Positions 1-9,035 of a stretch of 64,000 nt of DNA are shown in pieces. The notes beneath the pieces were generated by a model, which worked only from the letters and a program-made list of their open reading frames with translations, searched no databases and had not been told where the DNA came from. This stretch comes from Oceanidesulfovibrio marinus (GTDB lineage Bacteria > Desulfobacterota > Desulfovibrionia > Desulfovibrionales > Desulfovibrionaceae): the NCBI RefSeq assembly GCF_013085545.1, contig NZ_CP039543.1, forward strand, positions 4,495,322 to 4,559,321. Reading direction: 5' to 3'. How positions within the stretch are numbered: position 1 is the stretch's first letter; every line of letters begins with the position of its first letter. A program made the translations under genes and the position numbers.

Positions 1-1097
1 TATACGTGGACTTCCATGTCCATGTCCCGGATGCGCGAGGCTTCGTAGAACCGGGCGGCCAGGGTCATCGGGTCCACAGTGTTGCGCGTCATCAGATCCG
101 TTTCCGGATCATAGTGCTGGTCGAGCTGCTTCTGCACCCACTGCGCCGGAGTGGTCGTGCCCTTGTAGATGTCCGTGAAGCTCTCCAGGATGCAGGCCAT
201 CTCAAAGCCCGTGGGGTGGTAGGTATAGGCGTATGGATTGTCTTCCGTCGTATAGTTGATGACATTCTCTTCCATGAAGTTCAGCGACGAGCGGAACTGG
301 TGCAGGAAGGACTTTTTGTGCCACACGTCCAGCTCCGGCGCGATGTTGTGCAGTATGGACAGGGGATAGTAGCTGTAGGCGATGTAGCCCTGGGAGCGCG
401 CCTCCAGCTTCAGGTGGTTGCGCACGCGGCTTTTCATGATGCGGTAGAAGAACTTGGGCCGGCCGATGAACAGATACTCGCGCAGGCGCATGCGGATGAA
501 GCCCTTCCAGAAGTTGGCGACGGTCGGGATGCGGTCGCTGAACAGCTTGACCCGCTCGTTGATCTTCTCGTTGCCCGTCTCCTGGTACACGCTGCGCGAC
601 AGGGCCGAGAACCAGATCTGCTGGTTGAGGGACCACTGGATGCCCATGTCTTCGCCCTGGGGGGAAAGGGCGCGCCAGATGCGCAGCCCCTGGTCCCAAG
701 GCTGGTCCAGGGCGCGCTCCTCGGCAAGCTGCAGAAATCTTTCCTCGCCGAACTTCTTGTACATGGCGAGCAGCGCTTCCATGACCCACGCCTGGCCCAC
801 CAGGCCGTTGGAGCCGCCGTACATGGCGCCGTCCGTAAAGACCATGAAGGTGCGGCCCATGGGACAGCAGGCGTCGGAGGCCAGGTAGGAGCCGGCCTTG
901 CGCAGAGCCTCCTCGTAGACTGCGTCGCCGGTGATGTCATGCGCCTTGGCCAGGGTCAGAATCCAGTGGGCCGTGTTCCGGATCGGGGTTTCCTCATTGT
1001 GCCACGGCCCGTTGTGACCCGGCGGGAAGCTGCCGTCCTCTTTCTGGATGCGAATTCCGGCGCTGGCTGTCCTACACAGAATATCCTTGAGCATCAT
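1..1097 (-). CDS. Toroid glycosidase-like protein (AglQ-like), partial at left edge
   Basis: The frame is open on the minus strand from the ATG at 1097 to the window edge, about 365 codons with no stop, so the C-terminus lies outside. The N-terminal part has repeated amphipathic helices with His/Trp/Gly-rich loops (RNTAHWILTLAKAHDITGD, GGSNGLVGQAWVMEAL). This pattern fits an (alpha/alpha) barrel of the kind found in unsaturated glucuronyl hydrolases and in proteins named AglQ in surface-glycan clusters. It starts 26 bases inside the end of the asparagine-synthase-like gene, so the two are probably translationally coupled. A second ATG follows the first directly; GGAGAGG precedes by about 6-7 bases. 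The role is probably in a surface polysaccharide or glycoconjugate, by inference from fold and neighbour. Substrate is unknown. Confidence 0.6.
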   Translation of the reverse strand, partial: MMLKDILCRTASAGIRIQKEDGSFPPGHNGPWHNEETPIRNTAHWILTLAKAHDITGDAVYEEALRKAGSYLASDACCPMGRTFMVFTDGAMYGGSNGLVGQAWVMEALLAMYKKFGEERFLQLAEERALDQPWDQGLRIWRALSPQGEDMGIQWSLNQQIWFSALSRSVYQETGNEKINERVKLFSDRIPTVANFWKGFIRMRLREYLFIGRPKFFYRIMKSRVRNHLKLEARSQGYIAYSYYPLSILHNIAPELDVWHKKSFLHQFRSSLNFMEENVINYTTEDNPYAYTYHPTGFEMACILESFTDIYKGTTTPAQWVQKQLDQHYDPETDLMTRNTVDPMTLAARFYEASRIRDMDMEVHV

Positions 1098-2688
1098 GAA
1101 GGTACCTCTCCGCGAATAAGCCGACAGTGTAGTAATTGTATTTGACCTGATTGCCACGCAAGCCAGTTAAAGCACGTATTGCATCAATCCGAAGGCCAGG
1201 AGCATGCAGCTCGCGCGAGACATGCGGCTTGTTCACTTCGTAGATGCGTTCGAAATCAAAGGCGTCCCGGTAGCCGATGGTGCGGAAGATCGGCAGGGTG
1301 ACGCCTGTTTTCTCGTGGATTTTGTACTTCACCTTGAGGGCGAATGTTTTGGCATGGCGCGCCCAGCTCGGGTCCATGAGGCTGTAGGCGCGTCGTTCGG
1401 AGCGGATGCGGGCGAGCCGGGGAAAGCGGTAGCGGATGAAGCTGTGGTAGAAGTTGTTTTCGTAGAGCTCATCCACGGGCAGCGAGAGGATGAACTCGAC
1501 CACGTCCAGGTCGGAGAACATGGAGTAGGTCGGCAGGTAGCGGCCGTAGAAGTGGAAGGACGGACTGTTTTTCACGAAGCGGTGCTGGCGGTTGTCGATC
1601 TCGCTGCGCTCGGCGCACTGCCAGTGGGGCTTGCCGATGTCGTAGCTGGCAAGGTCGGCGTCTACCCGCGCCACAACGTCGTCCTCGGCGAGCTGCGTCT
1701 TCACCACGTCCAGCCGCTTGCGCAGCTTGGGAGCCAGGTCGCCGTCGTTGGTCAGCTCGGCGGCCTTGATGTGGCTGCCGAAGCCCGTGTCGCCGAAAAA
1801 GCCCGTGACCATGGCGTCGCACTGCGGCAGCTGGTCGCGGATGGTGCAGTAGGCGGCGTTGCGCACGGAGTACATGGGGTCGTACTCCATGTGCGCGTCG
1901 AGCACGCTGGAAAAATCGTCCGGGATGACGAGGCGCTTGAGGGGCAGGCCCATGACGCGCGCCAGCTTGGCCGAGACCCGCGCTGCATCGGAGTTGTTGT
2001 GGTCGAAGACGAATGTCGTGACGTTGGCGCCGCGGTCCTTCAGGTATTTGGCGGTGATGCGGCTATCCAGGCCACCGGACAGGCCGATGCCGAAGACGCC
2101 GTCCGGGTTTTCCATGCGGATGCGCGTGATGGCGTGGTTGAAGAGACCGTCCAGCTCCTCGAAGGCTTCCTTCCGGCTGGGCCGCACCTTGGGCGAAAAG
2201 GCGTAGTCCCAGTACTGGTACGGCTCCTTGCCGATGGTCTGGACCGTGCCGCAGGGCAAAAGGCGGATGGACTCGATGAATGTCCGGCTTTTGATGCAGT
2301 GCTCGAACATGACGAACTCGGCCACGCCGACCGGGTCCAGGTCATCCATGGTGTACTCGGCAATGCGGAAGAACTCCGTGAAACGGTCGGAGACGATGAG
2401 CGGGTCCTCCTGGACAAAGACGTCGCCCAGGCCGAGACGGTCGGTAAAGACAGTCACGTCGTTGTTCATGATCAGGGCGCCGCAAAAGACTCCCTTGAAC
2501 TGACTGATGTCGTGCGTGGTGCGAAGCCGCGCATACAGATCGCGGGGCGTCAGGTCGAGGTCTTTATATAACCAGCCATGGAAAAGGAATACAGCGTCAT
2601 CTTCTTCTATGACTTCATCACATCTGGAAGTATCGTAATAATATCCGCTGAAATTATTGTGCAGTGGAATTGAGCGAGAGATCAGCAT
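1072..2688 (-). CDS. Asparagine-synthase-related protein (AsnB-like, no Cys nucleophile)
   Basis: The protein has 538 residues. The C-terminal half carries the PP-loop of the ATP-pyrophosphatase fold of asparagine synthase, SGGLDS at about residues 204-209, followed by the expected beta-alpha elements (ANVTTFVFDH, LARVMGLPLKRLVIP). The N-terminal half resembles the Ntn glutaminase fold but begins MLISRS, so the catalytic Cys2 of AsnB is absent. It therefore probably cannot use glutamine and may amidate or ligate with free ammonia or another amine. Such genes occur in surface-glycan and secondary-metabolite loci. The downstream AglQ-like gene overlaps it by 26 bases. The start at 2688 has GGAG seven bases upstream. 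The family is fairly certain; the substrate is not known. Confidence 0.75.
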   Translation of the reverse strand: MLISRSIPLHNNFSGYYYDTSRCDEVIEEDDAVFLFHGWLYKDLDLTPRDLYARLRTTHDISQFKGVFCGALIMNNDVTVFTDRLGLGDVFVQEDPLIVSDRFTEFFRIAEYTMDDLDPVGVAEFVMFEHCIKSRTFIESIRLLPCGTVQTIGKEPYQYWDYAFSPKVRPSRKEAFEELDGLFNHAITRIRMENPDGVFGIGLSGGLDSRITAKYLKDRGANVTTFVFDHNNSDAARVSAKLARVMGLPLKRLVIPDDFSSVLDAHMEYDPMYSVRNAAYCTIRDQLPQCDAMVTGFFGDTGFGSHIKAAELTNDGDLAPKLRKRLDVVKTQLAEDDVVARVDADLASYDIGKPHWQCAERSEIDNRQHRFVKNSPSFHFYGRYLPTYSMFSDLDVVEFILSLPVDELYENNFYHSFIRYRFPRLARIRSERRAYSLMDPSWARHAKTFALKVKYKIHEKTGVTLPIFRTIGYRDAFDFERIYEVNKPHVSRELHAPGLRIDAIRALTGLRGNQVKYNYYTVGLFAERYLHDAQGYSV

Positions 2689-3114
2689 GCAGGTACTCCA
2701 TCAGGTGTTCGGGCCGAGATGGTAACGCAGGCGGTATGGAGAAGCATCGTATTTCCATGTATCAGTGCGTCTGGTGCGGCCTTGAATGGCTTCCAAAAAA
2801 GGACCGCCAATGGAAAGAAAAAGGCGGACGCATCCAATTCTAAAGCAGCAGGGAAGACACCGCATGCTGCGGAACGTAATGTTGCCAATCGACCAGTCCG
2901 ATTGTTTTGGCGTGGGCCTGTCGGTATTCCCCCCTACTTAATGGGTTTAGCGCGAATCAAAAAAAATGCAACAGAAAGATTGCATCGGCATGAAAAAGTC
3001 ACCGATGTTGAATGCCGTCGGATTGGGCGGGAAATGGGTATAGAGCAAGAGCCACGGCTGGATTCCGCGGCCCTTGCTCCAAGGAGTGATTCAGGTGGGT
3101 AGATATCGGGGATA
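2689..3114. other. Intergenic region without recognised gene
   Basis: These 426 bases lie between the start of the asparagine-synthase-like gene and the stop of the RND pump, both on the minus strand. Base composition is lower in GC than the flanks around 2800-3010. I see no convincing coding frame and no T-tract terminator. A short palindrome, GATATC-GGG-GATATC, lies at about 3102-3116, at the end of the pump gene. The promoter for the leftward glycan gene pair should be here but I cannot place it. Confidence 0.4.
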
Positions 3115-6100
3115 TCAGGAGGAGGCGGCCAGGGGCGGGGCTTCGGCGGCAGGGTCCGAGCCATCCCCGCCGGGATGCGCCGGCGTATTCTGCTTGATTC
3201 GGAAGAATACGCAGTAGAGCACCGGCACCACCACCAGGGTCAGCGCCGTGGCAAAGGTCAGGCCGGCCATGATGGTTACGGCCATGGCCGCGAAAAAGGC
3301 GTCCCAGACCAGCGGGATCATGCCGAGCACCGTGGTGAAGGCGGCCATGCACACGGGCCGTACGCGGGACACGGCGGAATCGACCACTGCCTGGTACGGC
3401 TCCTTGCCCGCCGCGATCTCCAGGTTGATCTGATCGAGCAGCACGATCTCGTTCTTGATCAGCATGCCCGAGAGGCTGAGAAAGCCGAGCATGGCCATGA
3501 AGCCGAAGGGCTGCCCGGCCGTGAGCAGGCCGGCCACCACGCCGATGAGCGCCATGGGCAATCCCAGGAAGATGATCAGGGGATGGCGCAGGCTGTTGAA
3601 GAGCATCACCGAGATAAAGAACATGATGGCAAAGGCCAGCGGCACGTTGGCCATGAGCTTGCTGTTGGCGTCGCCCGATTCCTCGTACTCGCCGCCCCAT
3701 TCCAGCGTGTAACCCGGAGGGAAATCAATGGCCTCGATCTCCGGCCGGAGCTGCGCAAAGAGCGTCATGGCCGTGCCGGTGCGCTGCTGGCAGCTCACGG
3801 TCAGAGTGCGCTTGCGGTCCAGCCGGCGGATGATGGGATTTTCCCACACGGTCTCGGACCCTTCGGTGACCTGCCCGATGGGCAGCGCCTTGCCGACCGC
3901 TGTGCTCCAGACCTGTACGTCGTCCAGATTGCCCACGCCCTGACGCTGCTCCCTGGGCGGACGCAGCATGATGGGCAGCAGGGTGTCGCCGTCGCGGTAG
4001 ACGCCTGCGCTCACGCCGGAGAAGTTCATGGCCAGGGCCTCGCCGATGTCCGGCCGGGTTACGCCGGCTTCGCGGCTCTGGGCCTCGGCCATGTGGATCT
4101 CCAGGGCCTTCACCCGCTGGCGCCAGTCATGCTGGATGGTGCGCGCGTTATCATTGGCGTGCATGATCGCCATGACCTGGTCGGCCAGCTGGCGCAGCAC
4201 CAGGGGGTCCTCGCCGATGAGCCGGGCCTCGACGGCCTCGGCGCTGGGGCCGAGCTTGAAGGCCTCCACGGCGGAGACCACGTCCGGGAACTCCTCGTTG
4301 ATGTACTGCTCCACCTGCGCCATGAGCCCGGGGATGGCCTCGAAGTCGTCCACGCTCACCAGAATCTGGCCGTAGGAGCTGTCCGGCATCTCCGGTTCGT
4401 AGGTCAGGATGAAGCGCAGCGCGCCGTTGCCCACAAAGGAGTCCGTGCCCGTCACATGGGGAAGGGCGCGGATATGTGCGCTCATATCGGTCAGCGCTCC
4501 GGCCGTGTCCTCGATGTGCGTGCCCGCCGGGTACCAGACATCCACGGTGAACTGTGTGCGCGTGGAGTTCGGGAAGAAGTTCTTCTCCACAAACTGGAAG
4601 CTGTAAATGGAGACAAAGAACATGACGGCCACGGAGGCGAGGGTGAGCCAACGGTGGTGGATGCAGAAGCGCAGGAAGCCGCGGTAGCCGCGGTACAGCC
4701 AGTTGGAGTGCGCCTCCTTGATCTCAGACGGCTCCTTGAGAAAGCTCACGCAGAGCCAGGGCGTGATGGTCACGGCAAAGACCCAGCTCAGCCCCAGGGA
4801 GATGGCGATGACCTGGAACAGACTGCCCAGGAACTCGCCTGTGGTATCGTCCGAGACCGAGATGGCGGCAAAAGCCATGATCGCGATGACCGTGGCGCCG
4901 AGAAGCGGCCATTGGACCTCGCGCACCGTGTCCGTGGCGGCCTTGTCGCGCGGCATGCCCTGCAGGGCCTTCATGACGATGCCTTCCGTGACCACGATGG
5001 CGTTGTCCACAAGCATGCCCAGGGCGATGACCAGCGCGCCCAGGGAGATGCGCTGCAGGTTCACGCCCCAGATCTTCATGAAAATGAAGGTGCCCAGGAT
5101 GGTGATCAGCAGGACCACGCCCATGATCAGACCCTCCCGCAGCCCCATGAAGAGCACGAGGAGCAGGACCACGATGGCCACGGCTTCCAGCAGGTTGATC
5201 ACAAAGCCGCTCACCGCATCCTTTACCGTATCGGCCTGGAAGGCGATGGGCTCGACCTCGAAGCCCACGGGGATGCGCGGAGTGAGCTCCTTCAGCCGGG
5301 CGCGCACCGCCTCGCCCATGGTCACCACGTTGCCGCCATCCACGGTGGAGATGCCCAGGCTCACGGCCGGCACGCCGTTGCGGAACAGCAGTTCCTGGGG
5401 CGGGTCCAGGTAACCGCGCTCCACCGTGGCCACGTCCTTGAGCCGGATCATCCGGCTTTCGCCGGAGGCGCTGGTGGCAGGGATAAGCAGGTCCTCCATG
5501 GCCTTCACGCTGGTGAAGCCGCCGGTGACGCGCAGGTTGACCTGCTCCGGACCCACTTTCACGTCGCCTGCGGAGGTGACCGTGTTTTGGGCGTTGATGG
5601 TGTCGAAGATGACGGACGCCGGAATGCCGAGCCGGGCCAGCCTGGCGCGGTCGATTTCCACGTAGACGACCTCGGTCTGGGTGCCCCAGAAGTCGATGCG
5701 GCCCACGTCCTGGCAGAGCAGCAGCTCCCGGCGCAGATCCTTGGCGAACTCCCTGAGGTCGTGGAAGTTGTAGCCCTCGCCTGTGATGGCCAGGAACACG
5801 CCGTACACGTCGCCGAAGTCGTCGTTGATCTGCGGCGTTCCGCACCCCGGCGGCAGGTTACCGGAGGCGTCGCCCACCTTGCGGCGTAGCTCGTCCCAGA
5901 CCTGGGGCAGCTCCTTGCCGTCGAACTTGTCCTGGATCTCCGCGTAGATGATGGAGACGCCGGATCGGGAGATGGAGCGCACCTCGTCCAGCTGTTTGAG
6001 TTGCTGGATGGCGGTCTCCAGCGGTTCCGTGACCTCCTCCTCCACCTCGGCGGCCGTTGCGCCGGGGTACTGGGTGAAGATCACGGCCTCCTTGATGGTG

Positions 6101-6219
6101 AACTGCGGGTCCTCCAGGCGGCCCAGGGACTGGTACGAAAGGTAGCCGCCGATGGCCACAAGCAGGGTGAAAACCAGCGTCACCGCCTTGTGGCGCAGGG
6201 CGTAGTTGGCAAGATCCAT
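3115..6219 (-). CDS. RND family efflux transporter, inner-membrane pump subunit
   Basis: This is a 1034-residue AcrB/MexB-type proton-driven pump, full length for the family. It begins with a cytoplasmic MDLANYALRHK segment and TM1, followed by the usual porter domain (EEEVTEPLETAIQQL). The TM4 signature reads LVDNAIVVTEG, with one Asp where AcrB has two (Asp407-Asp408). The second half repeats the layout and ends after TM12 in a hydrophilic tail rich in Ala and Pro. The start codon is one base after the stop of the periplasmic adaptor, which indicates one mRNA. It should extrude amphiphilic drugs or solvents with the adaptor and a TolC-like channel that is not encoded here. Substrate cannot be read from the sequence. 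Confidence 0.95.
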   Translation of the reverse strand: MDLANYALRHKAVTLVFTLLVAIGGYLSYQSLGRLEDPQFTIKEAVIFTQYPGATAAEVEEEVTEPLETAIQQLKQLDEVRSISRSGVSIIYAEIQDKFDGKELPQVWDELRRKVGDASGNLPPGCGTPQINDDFGDVYGVFLAITGEGYNFHDLREFAKDLRRELLLCQDVGRIDFWGTQTEVVYVEIDRARLARLGIPASVIFDTINAQNTVTSAGDVKVGPEQVNLRVTGGFTSVKAMEDLLIPATSASGESRMIRLKDVATVERGYLDPPQELLFRNGVPAVSLGISTVDGGNVVTMGEAVRARLKELTPRIPVGFEVEPIAFQADTVKDAVSGFVINLLEAVAIVVLLLVLFMGLREGLIMGVVLLITILGTFIFMKIWGVNLQRISLGALVIALGMLVDNAIVVTEGIVMKALQGMPRDKAATDTVREVQWPLLGATVIAIMAFAAISVSDDTTGEFLGSLFQVIAISLGLSWVFAVTITPWLCVSFLKEPSEIKEAHSNWLYRGYRGFLRFCIHHRWLTLASVAVMFFVSIYSFQFVEKNFFPNSTRTQFTVDVWYPAGTHIEDTAGALTDMSAHIRALPHVTGTDSFVGNGALRFILTYEPEMPDSSYGQILVSVDDFEAIPGLMAQVEQYINEEFPDVVSAVEAFKLGPSAEAVEARLIGEDPLVLRQLADQVMAIMHANDNARTIQHDWRQRVKALEIHMAEAQSREAGVTRPDIGEALAMNFSGVSAGVYRDGDTLLPIMLRPPREQRQGVGNLDDVQVWSTAVGKALPIGQVTEGSETVWENPIIRRLDRKRTLTVSCQQRTGTAMTLFAQLRPEIEAIDFPPGYTLEWGGEYEESGDANSKLMANVPLAFAIMFFISVMLFNSLRHPLIIFLGLPMALIGVVAGLLTAGQPFGFMAMLGFLSLSGMLIKNEIVLLDQINLEIAAGKEPYQAVVDSAVSRVRPVCMAAFTTVLGMIPLVWDAFFAAMAVTIMAGLTFATALTLVVVPVLYCVFFRIKQNTPAHPGGDGSDPAAEAPPLAASS

Positions 6220-6220
6220 G

Positions 6221-7333
6221 CTACTCCAGCCCCTCGCTTCCGGCGCGCATGGGCCGGACCACCATCTCCTCGCTCAGGCTGTGCACGCCGGCCACTGCCA
6301 CGCGTTGCCCGGGCTCCAGGCCGGAGAGAACCTCCACGCCCTCGTCGCGCATGCCGCCCAGCTCCACCCGCGTCTTCACCGGCGGGGCCTGGTTGTCATC
6401 GATGACCCAGACGTAGGATTCGCCATCGCTGCCGCCGAACACGGCGGTCATGGGTGCGAGCACGGCCACGTCCTTGCCCGAGCTCGCGGGCAGCAGCAGA
6501 CGCGCCACGGCGGTCATGCCGGAGAGCATCTTCAGCTTCTCGGGAGCGTCCACGCCGGCGACCACCTCGTACGTGCGGGTCACGGCGTCGGCCTCGGCGC
6601 TCACCTCGCGCACCTTGGCCTCGCGCCACGTGTCGGCATCCGCCTCGAAACGCACCTGCACGGTGTCCAGGGCCACGTTGCCCCACTGGGCCACCAGCCG
6701 TTCCGGCACCTGGAAGGAAACCTCGATGTTGTCGATGCTCTGCAGGGAGAGGACTTCGGTGTTCTCCTGGATGTGCTCGTGGTTCTCCACGTATCGCCTG
6801 GCCACTACACCGTTGAATGGCGCGACCATGACCGTGTCCTCCAGGGCCTTGCGGCGGGTGCGCAGCTCGGCCTCGGCGGTTTCATAGGTTGCCTCGGCGC
6901 TGTCCAGCTCGGACTCGGTGGTCACGCTCTGGCTGCGCAGAGTGCGCGTGCGCATCAGGTTCTGTCTGGCCTCGTCGTAGCGGGCCTGGGCGGAGTCCAG
7001 GGCGTTCTGATAGTCGCGCGGGTCCAGCCGGGCGATGACCTCGCCTTTTGTGACCACGCTGCCGGCCTTGCCGTGGAGCTCGATGAGCACGCCGCTCACG
7101 GAGAAGGACAGGTCCACGCGCCGCGCGGCCTGCACCGTGGCCGGAAACTCCCGCAGGTTGGCGTCCGGCGCGGGTTGGATCTTGGCCGTGGGCACGGGCC
7201 TGGCGCAGGTAGTTGCGGCCTGGGCCTGATTCTGCTGGCCAAAAGCCTTTTGCGGCACGCCACTCCAGAACAGAACACCGCCGCCGGCGACAACGGCGCA
7301 GAGCAGGGATATGAGCAGGGTCTTTTTCTTCAT
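6221..7333 (-). CDS. RND efflux periplasmic adaptor (membrane fusion protein)
   Basis: This 370-residue HlyD/AcrA-type adaptor has a Sec signal or single anchor at residues 5-25. It then shows the lipoyl/barrel-sandwich half (FSVSGVLIELHGKAGSVVTKGEVIARLD), a coiled-coil hairpin at about 95-150 (DSAQARYDEARQNLMRTR) and the returning lipoyl half (VMVAPFNGVVARRYVE). It ends in beta-barrel and membrane-proximal domains. No lipobox is evident. It bridges the downstream RND pump to an outer-membrane channel. It is the middle gene of a tetR-adaptor-pump operon. The gap to the tetR stop is 76 bases and the gap to the pump is one base. Confidence 0.95.
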   Translation of the reverse strand: MKKKTLLISLLCAVVAGGGVLFWSGVPQKAFGQQNQAQAATTCARPVPTAKIQPAPDANLREFPATVQAARRVDLSFSVSGVLIELHGKAGSVVTKGEVIARLDPRDYQNALDSAQARYDEARQNLMRTRTLRSQSVTTESELDSAEATYETAEAELRTRRKALEDTVMVAPFNGVVARRYVENHEHIQENTEVLSLQSIDNIEVSFQVPERLVAQWGNVALDTVQVRFEADADTWREAKVREVSAEADAVTRTYEVVAGVDAPEKLKMLSGMTAVARLLLPASSGKDVAVLAPMTAVFGGSDGESYVWVIDDNQAPPVKTRVELGGMRDEGVEVLSGLEPGQRVAVAGVHSLSEEMVVRPMRAGSEGLE

Positions 7334-7409
7334 GGTGAAGCTCCGTGATGCATGAGTCCCGGACGCTTCAGCGCCCGGGTCGATGTGGCAAGAACTCTAT
7401 GGTGATGAG

Positions 7410-8066
7410 TCAGCGGCTTTCCGCAGATGTGACCAGGGGAAGGCCGAGCAGCAGAATCAGGGCGTTGGCAGCCTCGCGGGCCGTTGTTTCATAGAATGAC
7501 CGGTTGATGTTTCTCACGCCGAACATCAACTTGAGCGTGCCCTGACAGAGCAGATGAAAGATAGCCTGGGCGTGCAGCATGTTTGCCCAGGCCAGGGCGG
7601 TCTGCTCGGACACTCCCGGCTGGATGCGGCGGATGAAGTCCATGTCGCCGGTCAGGGCGGGCTTGATGACCTCGCGCGCGAGAATGGGCTGGGCCGAGGA
7701 GGGGGAGGAAAGCTCCCGCAGCATGATGCGTGTCTTCCAGCTCAAGGTCTCGCCGAAAAAGAACTCGTCGAACATCTTCAAGGTGGCGATGCGGATGATC
7801 TCGGCTTGGCCCTCGGGCGTTTCCATGAGCTCCGGGTTCTCGGCGGCAATATCGCTGATGCAACAGCGGTCGTCCATGGCGGTGGCGTGGTTGAAGGCGG
7901 CGACGTAGAGCTTCTCCTTGCTGCCGAAGTGGTAGTGGATGCCGCCCAGGTTGACCTGTGCGGTTTCGGCGATCATGCGCGTGCTCACGGCGTCGTAGCC
8001 GTGCTCGGCAAAGAGCTGGCAGGCGGCCTCCAGCAGGGCCTGGCGGGTATTGTTCTGTTGCGTCAT
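7410..8066 (-). CDS. TetR/AcrR family repressor of the efflux operon
   Basis: The 218-residue protein has the TetR N-terminal helix-turn-helix at about residues 8-50 (ALLEAACQLFAEHGYDAVST through VNLGGIHYHFGSKEKLY). The ligand-binding domain resembles the CecR/YbiH (DUF1956) group. It is the first gene of the operon that continues into the RND adaptor and pump. A repressor that leads its own efflux operon is normally autoregulatory and responds to a pump substrate. The two palindromes at 8103-8150, overlapping the promoter, support this. The second palindrome ends 37 bases upstream of the start codon. Confidence 0.92.
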   Translation of the reverse strand: MTQQNNTRQALLEAACQLFAEHGYDAVSTRMIAETAQVNLGGIHYHFGSKEKLYVAAFNHATAMDDRCCISDIAAENPELMETPEGQAEIIRIATLKMFDEFFFGETLSWKTRIMLRELSSPSSAQPILAREVIKPALTGDMDFIRRIQPGVSEQTALAWANMLHAQAIFHLLCQGTLKLMFGVRNINRSFYETTAREAANALILLLGLPLVTSAESR

Positions 8067-8102
8067 GGCTGTGCGATCCGTGCGGCTGAAAGTGAACAGG
8101 CG

Positions 8103-8150
8103 ATTCAGTCAATCGAGTGAATAAAAACTAATTCGGTCGATCGACTTAGT
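8103..8150. promoter_or_regulatory. Two tandem TetR operators
   Basis: There are two related 20-base palindromic boxes. ATTCAGTCAATCGAGTGAAT lies at 8103-8122, with 8 of 10 positions pairing. ATTCGGTCGATCGACTTAGT lies at 8131-8150 around a perfect GTCGATCGAC core. The boxes start exactly 28 bases apart and agree at about 15 of 20 positions. One covers the spacer between the predicted -35 and -10, and the other lies at the transcription start. They are the probable binding sites of the TetR protein encoded at 7410-8066. Confidence 0.65.
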
Positions 8151-8153
8151 CAA
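8125..8153 (-). promoter_or_regulatory. Predicted sigma70 promoter of tetR-adaptor-RND operon
   Basis: On the minus strand TTGACT (8153-8148) is followed by a 17-base spacer and TAGTTT (8130-8125). The leader to the tetR ATG is about 50 bases. One operator half lies inside the spacer, the usual geometry for repression. Confidence 0.5.
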
Positions 8154-8330
8154 GCACAAAATGAATCTTCGATCACTTTCTGTCATATTCTTCTGAAACC
8201 ATAGGATAAAGACCCTATGGCAGTGCGTCGGGGGGCGCTACGAGGGCGGGCCGGACAACGACGCAGACGCGCCGGGAAGGGCCCTGGGGGCGCAGCTGAA
8301 GATGGCGCTCCTGGTTAAAAACAGGCTGTA

Positions 8331-9035
8331 TCAGAACCGGTGGATCGAGGGGATGGGGCAGCTCTGCGGGGAAGCTGCGTTCTGGGCGAACTCCTGCTTG
8401 ATCTCGTCGATGTAGTTGTCCGTGAAGTTCTTGATGAGGAAGCCGAGGCCGTGGAGGATGGTCAGGGAGCCGTGGACGCTGTCCGCCTTGATGGCGTCGT
8501 CCATTGAGTCGATGATAGAGTTGATGCGGAACATGAACTCGTGGGCGAACTTCTTGATCTCCACCTCAAGCATGCCGCAGTCGAAGTAGACGTTTTCCAC
8601 GCAGTATTGCCACAGTTTGGCCGAAATGATGGCGTAGATAAAGCTCTTGGGTTCCAGCAGGGCTCGGTGGTAGTGGAAAATGTTGTTGAAGGGTTTAAAG
8701 TACTGGCACTTTGAGGAAAAAATAGCGTATAGGCCGAGCAGAGCGCAGGCGTTCTGGGCCTTGGTCGTGGTTTCGATGCGGAAGCCGTCGCGGACGCAGA
8801 TGAGGGTCACGTCGCGGGATGCGTAGATGGTGTCGAACCAGCGGGCGATGGGCAAAAGCTGGAAGTAGAGGTGGCAGTCGTCCAGACTGCGGTCGCAGCG
8901 GCCACAGGCGAAGTAGGTTTGCGGCTCACCGTTGAAAAGCGAGATGTTTGTGCCGACGGTGACTGACGACTCCGAGTTGATCGCATAGACCAACCCGTCG
9001 CCATTGCCGTGGCTCACCCGAAACTCGACGAACAT
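8331..9035 (-). CDS. Hypothetical protein, Cys/His-rich
   Basis: This 234-residue protein is not recognised. It starts MFVEFRVSHGNGDGL behind a GGGGGGC purine run. A CGRCDRSLDDCH segment at about residues 45-56 could bind a metal such as zinc. Several isolated Cys and His residues follow (SSKCQYFKPF, FHYHRALL, YFDCGML). The C-terminal third is helical and acidic (MLEVEIKKFAHEFMFRINSIIDSMDDAIKADS). There is no signal peptide and no clear membrane span. It stands alone: upstream is a 366-base gap with a divergent gene, and the efflux promoter lies downstream. The codon choice is less GC-biased than that of its neighbours, which may indicate acquisition, but this is only an impression. Confidence 0.6.
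   Translation of the reverse strand: MFVEFRVSHGNGDGLVYAINSESSVTVGTNISLFNGEPQTYFACGRCDRSLDDCHLYFQLLPIARWFDTIYASRDVTLICVRDGFRIETTTKAQNACALLGLYAIFSSKCQYFKPFNNIFHYHRALLEPKSFIYAIISAKLWQYCVENVYFDCGMLEVEIKKFAHEFMFRINSIIDSMDDAIKADSVHGSLTILHGLGFLIKNFTDNYIDEIKQEFAQNAASPQSCPIPSIHRF

Noticed and set aside
3175-5889. Very long open frame opposite the RND pump gene
   Set aside because: High GC codon bias of the minus-strand pump leaves the other strand open. The translated product is His/Gln/Asp-rich noise without family motifs.
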